A DNA stretch of 64,000 nt from positions 8,370,001 to 8,434,000 of the forward strand of contig NC_065872.1 in the NCBI RefSeq assembly GCF_933775445.1. The letters run 5' to 3'. Each line of letters starts with the position of its first letter. Within the stretch, counting starts at the first letter, position 1. Below are positions 35,897-45,939 of this stretch, one piece after another. The notes beneath the pieces were generated by a model, which saw nothing but the letters and a program-made list of their open reading frames with translations, ran no database searches and was not told where the DNA came from. The translations under genes were made by a program, and so were the position numbers. The stretch comes from Argentina anserina. Taxonomy: Eukaryota > Streptophyta > Magnoliopsida > Rosales > Rosaceae.

Positions 35897-38541
35897 TGTA
35901 ATAACTCGAATTTTTAGAAACTAAATGTCGAGTATTTTCAAAGTGTTAAACTTGTGAAATTAATTCAAGACGACAATTGGAGGTTTGCGACATTTCGAAA
36001 CGAAAACGGAAACGTTCTCGGATCGTTTAATTAGAAAACGTAACGTTACCGCAACGAATAGATCGACTTTTATTCCGTCGCTCGGTTGTGAAAACTTCCT
36101 TCACGAAAGTCGTAGAGCTCATCGATACGAATTCGTGGACATGTCATGCGTTCGAATTAGACGTCGGACGCGAAAGTTATTAACGTCAAAAGTTCGTTTC
36201 CGATTTTGGAAATAGTATTAAAGGAAAGAGAGGAGATTATAAATCACAAAATCAGATTTTTCTAAAAAATCAGCTCGGGTACTGTTCACCCGACCCAAAA
36301 ACCTTCTCCGGCCAATTTCTCCACCATCCGACGTCGCCTCGTGTCGTGCCACCTATCAAACTGACGGGCTCGACGAGCTCCATCTTTTGGGCTACGCCTT
36401 GCACTCCGGCGACAACCACACGCGGTGTAGCAACCGCCGGAAGTTACTGTTGTGGCGGCGCCGCCTCCTCCGGCCACCATGGCTCGAGATTCTTGGGGGG
36501 TTTTGCTTGTCTCAGTCCCAGCAACATTCCCACAAAAGGAATCGAGCGAAATCGAAGTGTAAGTACCCGAATCAAAATTTCAATTTCTAGGGTTTGTGAA
36601 TAGTGCCGATTTCATGTTCTTCGTTGTTTGGACTGTTTAGACTCGGATTTAGACCTTGGTGTCAACTAGGAAGTTGTTGGAAATGTTGTTTAGGTTGTGG
36701 TGGTGAAATTTGGTGATGATTGGTGGCGGTCGGTGAACAGTAACGCCGAATGAATAGTAACTGTGAATAGTACTCCGCATGAATAGTGATCTGTAACAGT
36801 AACTGTGAATAGTGATCTGTAACAGTAAATGTGGCCAGTGTCATGGTAAAACAGTAACTTTGAACAGTGTTTTGGTAAAACAGTAACTGTGAACAGTGGT
36901 TTAGTACAAACAGTAATTAGTAAACATGAACAGTGTTCCGTGAACAATGTTTTATAAACAACATTTAGCTGTGCTGAACTCGTCACCTGATATTTTAAGT
37001 ATCATTTTCTAAGCATTTATCGTGCTATTAGGTGACTGACGAAACGAGTGAGGAAATTACTTTCAGGGTCGTGGAAGTTGCACGCAGGAAAGAATGTGAG
37101 TAAAATCTCACTTATTTATGAATCTACCCTTGCGGTGATTCCAAGATTTTTGCAAGAGTTTTTAATATTGAATTACGACACGTATACAATATAGTGGATT
37201 ACGTATATATCGTATAAATGGTAATAAGTACATATATATATATAGTTTGCTATATTATATACTGTTATGAATTCATTGGAATTGGTCATTTCGAATGACG
37301 AGAATTAAATGTTGAGCATGTGATGTGATTTTTGTACAATATGAGGTGTGATTATTGTACGTGGTTTTAACATGAGTTTGTTAAAATGTTTTGTCTTCGG
37401 ACGTGTTTATGAAATATGACATGTATACGATATAATGGATTATATATATATATATTGTATAAATGGTAAATATGTATATATATATATATATAGTTTGCTA
37501 TATAATATACTGTTATGATTTTATCGTGATTTATGTCATTTCGATGACGAGATTTAAATATCGAGCATGTGATTTTGATTTGTACAATATGATGTGAGAT
37601 TATTGTACGTGATTTTAACATTGAGTTTGTTAAAATGTTGATTTGTCTTCGGACATGATTTTTGGTACAATATGATGTGAGATTATTGTACGTGATTTTT
37701 AACATTGAGATTGTTAAAATGTTGATTTGTCTTCGGACGTGATTAGTACAATATGATGTGAGATTATTGTACGTGTTTGGCAAGTCGGAACCTAGCCTTT
37801 GGCCGGGCGAAAGTTACGATACAGTTAGAGCTCTAGTCTGTCTGCCTTAGTACTGCATGTGAGGTGACAGGTGGTTATCTGCTCATGGGTACTCAGATTG
37901 TTTTGAATGTTGGGTAGCGGGTGGCTATCCAACGTCGGCGGTGTATTACGAGAGAGGTAACAGATGTGTACCAGCGTTCTTGGTACCCGTAATATAAATG
38001 CATTTGGGTAACCAGAAGGGTTACTTAATTTCTCATGAGCGTTTTATTTCATATTTCTTTGGGACAACCAGATGAGCCGTCCATTGACTCATGAGTGCAT
38101 TTATATTTGTTTGATTTGTGGATTTTCGTATATATATTAATATGCGAGTTATATTTTCATTTTACTCATACGAGCTGTAAAGCTTACTGGGTTTGTGTTT
38201 ACAATCCCGGTGCACCAATTCGATGGTGTAGTGGATAACTCCGCATGTGTGGATTAGCGGGAATTGACGGACCGCTCAGAGGACTTGAAGTTATTCATCT
38301 CCAGCTTGTGTGAGGATTTTGTGTGACTATCTTGTGAGTTTGTTGTGAGGATTACGCAATTCCATTTGTTATAATATTGAATTATAATTTGGGTTGTAAT
38401 AATCGGTTTAACTGAGTTGTATTTTGAACTCAGAGATGATCCGCTGTGGCATTTTAAATGATTTCGATTCGTTGAAATTGTTTGGTGTTTAACGACTTTG
38501 AAATTTTGAGTTTTTAAACTTGAAATTTTAGGGTCGTTACA
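35897..38541 (+). mobile_element. Solo LTR of a Ty3/gypsy family
   Basis: Starts TGTAATAACTCGAATTTTTA and ends GGGTCGTTACA, with a perfect 5-bp target duplication GTAAC (35892-35896, 38542-38546). The 2,645-bp sequence matches the LTR at 56972-59689 along its length. A solo LTR forms by recombination between the two LTRs of a full element. It contains the same modules as the complete copy: exon-like GC-rich part (36290-36560), AACAGTAAC-rich tract (36730-36960), and 83-bp repeats near 37560-37770. Confidence 0.95.
36730..36960 (+). repeat. Degenerate GTGAACAGTAAC repeats in the solo LTR
   Basis: More than a dozen variants of a 9-15-bp phrase built on (A/T)ACAGTAA or AATAGTGA. Present at the same place in the other LTR (57810-58020). 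Confidence 0.8.
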
Positions 38542-38546
38542 GTAAC

Positions 38547-40140
38547 ACAACATGCCCCCAAGAGTTTGATTTCAAAGTACATAAGACTAAACCATGAGAG
38601 TAAGAATATAGCGTTATGCCTAAAAGTCATAAAAAGGGTCCATATGTTTTTTAATCAAATTGGAACGTATATCATTTGTGTCATAATGTTTATCTAAAAT
38701 CAATTTGTATCATAATGTTAAGCAATAACCCCATCATTTTCATACACTCTTCATACTTGGTCCCTTTGCTAGTTGTCCCTATATTTGCTTAGGAGTCAAG
38801 CTAATCCAATCCCAGAATAGCATTCTCCAGGACGGCTTTGGGTTAAAGCCACTAAAGCACAAGCTTTTGGCCCAATTTTAATAGCCCCCAAAATTAATCA
38901 TATACACATAATAAAAAAAAACAAGCTGTCTATCATCTAGTTTTCACAATTTATACACATAGTCTTCGTTCTTCATCCAAGAATTCTTCTAGGTGAGTTC
39001 TCTTGCTTTTTCAAACTTTCTCTTATCTATCATCTAGCTTTCAGAGTTTATACTCCTAATCTTAGTGTTAGAAACATATGTCCTCTTCTGAGTCTTCTCT
39101 ACCTCAGCGACAGTCTCTTTATCCATCCTCTCAATTTTAGTCTAATTTCAATTTCGTTAGATAATAAAAACTTTAAGAGTTGGAATATTTAATTTGGGTC
39201 TGGGTTATTAGAATGTGAAATTGGGGGTTAGGGTTTCTATTTATCAATTTTAATTTAGATCACTAGTAATTGTTGACATTTTTTATCTATGTGAGATTGG
39301 AGAGAAATTGTCATGGTACCCAGTCTCGTTACTGGATAGCCACGCCAAGTCCCCAAAACAAAAAGTTAGTGCGTGCTTGTCATAGTTTAGGATCTAATTT
39401 TTTTTGTAGTATCAATTTAGATCTTGATTTAAGAAAGTAGATCTGAATTGGCTCATTTCATCAAGTATATAGGTTAGCTTGATTATGAATATGCTTTGTT
39501 GATTTATATATGTATACGAAGAAAATGGTGATTATGTTTCAGTTATTGGAATTTTGGAGCAGCTACAGGAAGACCATTGGCTTGGGTGAAGATCAGACTG
39601 TGTCTTGGGTAATGTAATGTGTGTCGTAACTGTCATTTCTATCTTTCTTATATGTATCTAGTGCTGATTTTCTTTAGCACCAGTAGGAAAATTTAACAAT
39701 CTTCTATGTGTGAGACCCCTCTAAAAATGTATTGATCTTGCAAGGATATCAGTAAGTCAATATCTTTTGACTTTGTGGACAAAAGATATTAATAATGTAA
39801 GTCAATACAAAACCTTGTTGGTTGAGACAATGAATTACGTGAGCAATTTTGCAATATAATACAACAATTACTTGTATTTATATTTGTTGTTATATTACTT
39901 TTACTAACAGTTATGATGGAACTACATCTTACATTATGTAGAACAACAATTTATAAGCACTTTGAAATGAGTAAAGATAGCAGTTATTACATGCTATTGA
40001 AGTTTTAACAATAGCGTTTGGGCAATGCTATTGTAGTATAAAAGATAGCACGTCATAAACACTATAATAAAAAAAGCTTTGATAGCATTTGTCCTAAACG
40101 CTATGGTATGTTTTGGAATGAAATCTTATATTCAAAGTTA
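38547..40140. other. Intergenic DNA with small foldbacks
   Basis: Mostly AT-rich. A small inverted repeat centres on AATATCTTTTG...CAAAAGATATT near 39760-39792. Near 39960-40120 repeated GATAGC and ATAGCGTTT phrases suggest MITE debris. Confidence 0.4.
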
Positions 40141-40310
40141 AAGTTAATCAAATCTTATCTTTAATCAATTATGTCTCAAGAAAGACTGAATGGTTTGACT
40201 ATGTTATCGATTGAAAAAGAGTTAGCGGAAAAGCTTGAGTGTTCGTGTTTAATTGACACTTTTACTTCTAAAAATGCAAGAAGGGCAATTTTTAAGTACG
40301 AGGTACTGAT
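40141..40310 (+). pseudogene. hAT-type transposase C-terminal relic
   Basis: From 40171 the frame reads MSQERLNGLTMLSIEKELAE and then LECSCLIDTFTSKNARR. This is the conserved end of the hAT dimerisation region of plant zinc finger MYM-type transposase-like proteins. Only this tail is recognisable. Confidence 0.65.
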
Positions 40311-40489
40311 ATTTGTAACTTTTATATTTTTATTTCAAATATTATAACATTTTATTATTATTAAAAATTTTATTACTATGTTTTTTTTTAACTTATTGTT
40401 TCAAAATTTGTTTTTAACAAGGAACACAATTTTTCTCGTCGCTTCGAGCCCATAAATCTCAGGACGGGCCCTGCCATTCTCCCACAAAA

Positions 40490-42065
40490 ATGGTTGCTGT
40501 GTTCAACAAAGAGCTCCTGAGCTGGTACCTGATCACAGTCAAGCTCCGAGAAACAATTGAATCAGGAATAGCAAATCCGAACCAATCTCCTGATCAGAAT
40601 CTGCAGAAACAAGAGCAGCAACAATCAGAGTCACTCCAAGTTGTGATCGATAATGGTGGTGATGGGAAATTTGAAGAAGGGCCGAAGTCGCCAGAGTCTG
40701 AGTGGGTTCTCACCATCAAAGATAAACTAGAGCAAGCTTCGCAAGACGATGCAGCAAATGTGTGGTCAAAGCTCTGTATCTACAGAATCCCACATTACCT
40801 TAGAGAAGGTGATGACAAAGCTTATGTTCCTCAGATTGTTTCATTGGGGCCTTACCACCATGGAAGGAGACGCCTTCGCCAAATGGACCGCCACAAATGG
40901 CGTTCGCTACATCAAATGCTCAAGAGGACTAACCAGGACATAAAGCTTTATCTTGATTCTATGAAGGAGGTTGAAGAAAAGGCTCGGTCTTGCTATGAAG
41001 GGCCGGCTGCAATAAGCCTTAGTAGCAATGAGTTTGTTGAAATGATGGTTCTTGATGGTTGCTTTGTGCTAGACTATTCAGGGTCGCAGCTGAAGGGTTT
41101 AAGCAACTTGATTATCCTCGAAATGACCCCATTTTTGCAATGCGTGGCTCGATGCATTCGATTCAAAGGGACATGATAATGCTTGAGAATCAGCTACCAC
41201 TGTTTGTTCTTGACCGGCTATTGGGTCTGCAGCTGGGGGATCCTGAGCTTAAAGGATTTGTATCCAAGCTAGCATTGAGGTTTTTTGATCCATTGATGCC
41301 AACAGATGAGCCATTAACAAAGAGTGATAGGAACAAGTTGGAGTCATCACTTGGATATGCAACAACCTTTGAACCATTGTCAGATCAAGGTGCCCTGCAT
41401 TGCCTTGATGTTTTCAGGCGTAGTCTATTGCGATCAGGGCCTAAACCTGTGCCAAGAGCATGGATCAAGAGATGGTCAAATGCAAAACGTGTTGCAGATA
41501 AAAGAAGGCAGCAGTTGATTCATTGTGTTACAGAGCTGAGAGGCCGGGATCAAGTTCAAGAAGAGGAAGACTGATCGGTTCTGGGATGTGAAATTCGAAA
41601 ATGGGGTTCTGAGTATTCCAAGGCTGTTGATCCATGATGGCACTAAATCTCTATTCCTGAATCTCATTGCATTTGAGCAGTGTCATATTGACTGCAGCAA
41701 TGACATTACCTCCTATGTCATCTTCATGGATAACTTGATCAACTCTCCTGCTGATGTCGGGTATCGACATTATTGTGGCATAATTGAGCACTGGCTTGGC
41801 AGTGATGCTGAGGTTGCTGACCTATTTAATCGTCTCTGCCAAGAGGTTGTTTTCGACATCAATGACAGTTATCTTTCGAGGCTTTCGGCTGATGTAAACC
41901 GCTACTACAATCACAGGTGGAATTCTTGGCGTGCAAGCTTAAAGCAGCAATCCCTGTACCATCCTATCCTTCATTGCTGCTGTTGTGTTGCTGTTTCTGA
42001 CTTTCACTCAAACCTTCTACGGAGTCTATGAGTCTATAGCTACTATAGACCGCCAAATTGAGTAA
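40490..42065 (+). pseudogene. DUF247 (UPF0481) gene with three frame breaks
   Basis: Plant-specific DUF247 protein, normally single-exon with a C-terminal membrane helix; biochemical role unknown. The first frame (40490-41176) carries CIYRIPHYLREGD, VPQIVSLGPYHHG and VEMMVLDGCFVLD. At about 41072 a base is lost and the match moves to the second frame (to 41574: LENQLPLFVLDRLL and FDPLMPTDEP). At about 41540 it moves again to a frame with FENGVLSIPRLLIHDGTKS and LNLIAFEQC (41588 on). At about 41955 it moves once more, so that the hydrophobic helix and TFTQTFYGVY are read in yet another frame. Three separate indels point to a pseudogene. Assembly error in one locus three times is less likely but possible. 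Confidence 0.85.
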
Positions 42066-43058
42066 AGCATATAAGTTTATCCAGCATGGAAGCCTTCCCT
42101 ATTTCAGTTTTGATTGCAGAGTGTTTTGTTTGGATACAAAATGTTGATTCATGGGAAACATTTGCCTCTAACTAAAAGCATATGATATCATCACATTGGA
42201 ACAAGCTCTTCCTAGTTCAGGATTGAAAATTAACTTCTAGCACCCTCCATCCACACAACAATGTCCTATAAGGCATTAAAGTCCTCAGCAAAGAAATCTG
42301 ATCTATAGATCAATTGTGGCATTAGCAAGCTTTCTTTATAAGATTGTAACTTCATCTCCTGTTCCAGAACATGCAACAGACTTCAACTTCCTTGCCACAA
42401 TCTCATCAGCAGAGCCATTTCCGGTTAAGCTTGCCAATAACTAGCAATTCTATAACCTGTAAACCTATATCATGCAGGTGAATCCTTACTACAACAAGAA
42501 TAAGGCAAGCAGACATTCAGAAGAATAACAAGATGAGATGAGTATAATCCAAACAACTTTCAGCCTCAATTCAAGAAAAAGAGTCGGCATTAATTCCAGA
42601 ATTTCCAGGTTCAACTAAAACCATGATAAAGTACAAGAAATGTGGCATAACCCAATTGCCTTGGATGGCTAGTATCCTCACTGCAAAACTCTAAAGAGTA
42701 CATGCCATTCAATTGATTATTTGGGATGGGAACGTAGAGAGCATGTCCCTTCTATACAAATGGATCTTTTAACACTAAGAAAGAAAAAAAAAATAGAAAA
42801 GCCTTTAGTCACCACTTCATCTCCCCATAGCAAAATATTACAGGGGCCCTAAGCAAGAGTTTCCAAAAGCATACACTAATCAATCTCCCAAGCTGCCTGA
42901 CTTACTTCTCGAATAATATTCTTCCACAGCACATCTTCCAATAGGCCTATAGCGCTGTTCAACACAACATATCAGAACACGATTCAACCTTAAAACCTAG
43001 ATTCTATTCCGATATGCACCCATGTGTGTTTGATTCAAAACGTACCTGCACGGTGGTT
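42066..43058. other. DUF247 3' flank and probable RER1 3' UTR
   Basis: A GT donor just after the RER1 stop (about 43044) and exon-like text at about 42830-42960 on the minus strand suggest a 3'-UTR intron. No separate gene is supported. Confidence 0.4.
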
Positions 43059-43996
43059 CTAATCCCTAGGTAGCAGGGTTGCGCTTTCTGACGCAGAAGC
43101 TTTCTTTCCATCATACCGCTGCCAAAAATAACAAGCAAACACACACGGCACAAAATATTAGTCTAAAATTGACAAAAAACACTATAAGGCTTTGTTTTCG
43201 CGACGAGAAGACAGAACTTACCTGCTTCCCAATCGAAAACGGAACATATTTGTACTTGATCATGTGTATAATCTGCCTCCTCATTGTAAGAACAAACAGA
43301 ACCAGCCAGTAAAACAGAAGAATTGGCCAGAACACCGGCACGTCAAACGCATCGAAAAATGTCATCAAGAATGCAATGTAAAACGCCCTCGTAATCGAGT
43401 ACCTTCCACAACACCACAACAAACCAATCCAACTTTCACAAATCACAACAACCAATCCAAAATTCAACGCATTTCTCATATCATTCCCCCAATTTCAACA
43501 TCCATCACAATTTCGAAAACTTGAAAAGCTTTGAAATGATTAGAGTAATGAAATTAGGTCAATGTTTTTACCAGAATTTAAACTCAGGGAGGCGGCGGAC
43601 AAAGGGACGGAACTCGTCGGATCCGCGGGTGGGGAGGGTGGGGCCGTCGGAGAGGTCGTGGATCTCCGGGTCGACCTGAGGAGAGAGAAACCCGATGAGC
43701 AAGTTGAGCAGGTAGATCCCTAGCCCATACGACACGACGTAGAATCCCTGGACGAGGTAGACACGGAGGACGTAGACCAAGGCCACGGCGAGGGTGCCGA
43801 GCCAGCGGTGGAGGACGTGCGGCGTCGACTTGTCGAGCAGGTGCTGGTAGCGGCGGGACACGCCGACGGTCCAGGCCTGGACGGCGTCGAGCGGCGTTGG
43901 CGATGGTTCATGAGACGAAGAGGGGTCCGCCGATGAAGACGCGGCGGCGGCGGTGGTGGCCGCGGCGAGACTCGCGCCCGCCGCTCCGGTGTCCAT
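43059..43996 (-). CDS. RER1: RER1 family protein
   Basis: Golgi membrane sorting receptor that returns certain membrane proteins to the endoplasmic reticulum in COPI vesicles. Exons 43996-43572, 43402-43222 and 43118-43059, all in phase, 221 aa. An Ala/Ser-rich N terminus precedes the RER1 domain ([16 protein letters not shown]). Four hydrophobic segments follow in two pairs, joined by [28 protein letters not shown], the signature loop. After the last segment come [26 protein letters not shown] and a short tail. Length and exon pattern fit the plant RER1A/B/C group. First exon is GC-rich. Confidence 0.95.
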
Positions 43997-44231
43997 TGTG
44001 TGTGGGGGCCGCTAGGGTTTCGGTGATCTTTTTGTTGGTTCTTGTTTCCGAAGACGTAGGTGTGAATGGGAATTTTTGTTTAGGGATTTGGATTTGAGTT
44101 TCAATCGAAGAAGAAGAAGACCTGAGTTTACGGGGTCGTCGTTTTTAGATTTTACAAGTCGGGTTGGCGGGTTTTCTATTTTTATGCCGCGAGGATTTCT
44201 ATTATCCGGGTTTTTGGTTTGGAGATCTACG

Positions 44232-44790
44232 TGGGGTATAACTGTCTTTTGCGGAACGTTTTCTGATCGAATATGTTCGTTTTTGATCTGCATTCGGCTA
44301 TTTACGACGTGTTTCCGAGCGTTTCCTTATGTTCAGAGATATTACATGCTGTAATACTCTTTGAAAATGTCCTGAAAATGTCCTGAAAATGCTCGTAAAT
44401 GAGCCTGAGAAAATATGGTACATTGTGGAAAGACAGTTTTACCCTACCTGTTTTCTGTTTACTAGAATTATTTGGATTGAGGGTGGATACGTAATTTTCC
44501 GCCATGTTATACTTGGGGTATAACCGTCTTTTGTGGAACAATTTTGAATGAATTTGTTCGTTTTGGGTCTTTATTCGGCCATTTACGGTGTGTTTCCCGG
44601 CGCGTTTTTGGGAGTTTCCTTTGGTTCATAGATATTACACACTGGTATAATCGTTAGAAAGGTTCCAAAAATTCCCGAAATGAGCCGGAAAAAATATGAT
44701 ACATTGGAAAAGACAGTTTTGCCCCTTCCTGTTTTCTAGTTACTAAAAATTATATGGACTGAGGGTGGGTACGTAATTTTCAGCCATGTT
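44232..44790. repeat. Tandem duplication of about 280 bp upstream of RER1
   Basis: TGGGGTATAACTGTCTTTTG...CCGCCATGTTAT at about 44232-44510 is repeated at about 44513-44790. Shared text includes TTGTTCGTTTT, ATTCGGC, AGATATTACA and GACAGTTTT. Copies are about three-quarters to four-fifths alike by eye. Confidence 0.8.
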
Positions 44791-45480
44791 ATGAGGGTAA
44801 TATTGATGTGGATGGCATATTGGGTCTGGTCTAGCCCGGCTCTTGTCGTGTTTTGGCTTGTATTTCATGGCATATCTCCTTGATGAGTTTACAATCATGT
44901 TTGAACAGAATTGTATCAAAAATAGACAATTTAATCCACGGCTCTAGCTTTTCTTTGGAAATTTTCTTAAGTAATGCACTCATTGGAAACTAAAATTGAA
45001 CAATAATATTGCTACATGAGTATGTTGGAAAACTTAGTTGAAATAGTGGTAAGTTTTGTATTATAAGGCTCATCAATGACCGAGCACTGCTACATGGTAT
45101 ATACAGTGTATTGTATACAAACAATCACTAATTTTTAATTATGAGGAATAATGCAGTCGACAATTGATATTATTTCTCTAACTTCATGTACGATGCAATG
45201 ACGACCACATGATGTCGGGATATATAACATGTATTGATGTCGAGTAAAATTTTCCAAATAGGAGTCGGATTTCAATGACCACAACTTCTTATCGAAAGGG
45301 GGCCAAAGAAGCACACGACCCAAAAGTGTAAACTTGACATGCCTATAAAACGACCCTGGAGAAGAGCAGGTGTATCTAAGTTTCTAAATGTGAAGCCATA
45401 GCTTTGTATGCTCCAAACAAATTAATGGATTGTCGGTCATTTTGGCCACACTGCAGCACCAGTAACACCACCATCCATTC
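44791..45480. other. Intergenic DNA before the PTEN2-like gene
   Basis: Likely contains promoters of both divergent neighbours (RER1 to the left, PTEN2 to the right). No other feature seen. Confidence 0.4.
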
Positions 45481-45538
45481 TCTCCTTCATTTCAACCCAA
45501 AGGATCCCAACAACCCTTCATTCGAATTTCTCTGCTCA

Positions 45539-45559
45539 ATGGGATCAAACCCACTCTAG
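45539..45559 (+). promoter_or_regulatory. Upstream ORF in the PTEN2 leader
   Basis: ATG to TAG, encoding MGSNPL. The TAG is followed at once by GTAACT, a splice donor, so the uORF ends exactly at the end of a probable 5'-UTR exon. The matching acceptor is probably TTGCAG at about 45895. Confidence 0.4.
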
Positions 45560-45939
45560 GTAACTCCTCCTCACATTTCTCATTCTTTACATTATCACAT
45601 TTATATTTGCAAATAACAATGCAATCTGGCATGTTTTCAATTCTTCAATTTGATTCAGGTAATGCTACCCTATTGAAATCCAAATCTCACATTGTTTGAA
45701 TCTGTAATGCATTACCCACATTGTTTTGTTTAAGAACACAGCTTGAATGGTAGACTTTACCCCTTCTGGTTTGTGTATGAATTGTTAGACCCTTTTTTAT
45801 TATCTGGGTTTCAAGAATCGAGCTTCTTTGTTGAAACCCTTATGCTCATTCTTCCATTTTGCTCACAGTTACTCTTCATTTGTATTGATTGCAGTGTGCT
45901 ATGCTGTAATAGTGTTAGAACTTTCTATTGAGTTTTATA

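Noticed and set aside
36346..36603. 85-codon frame conserved in all LTR copies
   Set aside because: It begins with GTG, not ATG, and its conservation equals that of the surrounding LTR. The shorter ATG frame at 36479 is more credible as a leader.
42340..42420. Coding-like stretch on the minus strand reading ADEIVARKLKSVACSG
   Set aside because: Too short, without supported exon links; more likely part of the RER1 3' UTR or chance.
43568..43911. Second minus-strand frame over RER1 exon 1
   Set aside because: Shadow of the GC-rich RER1 first exon in another frame.
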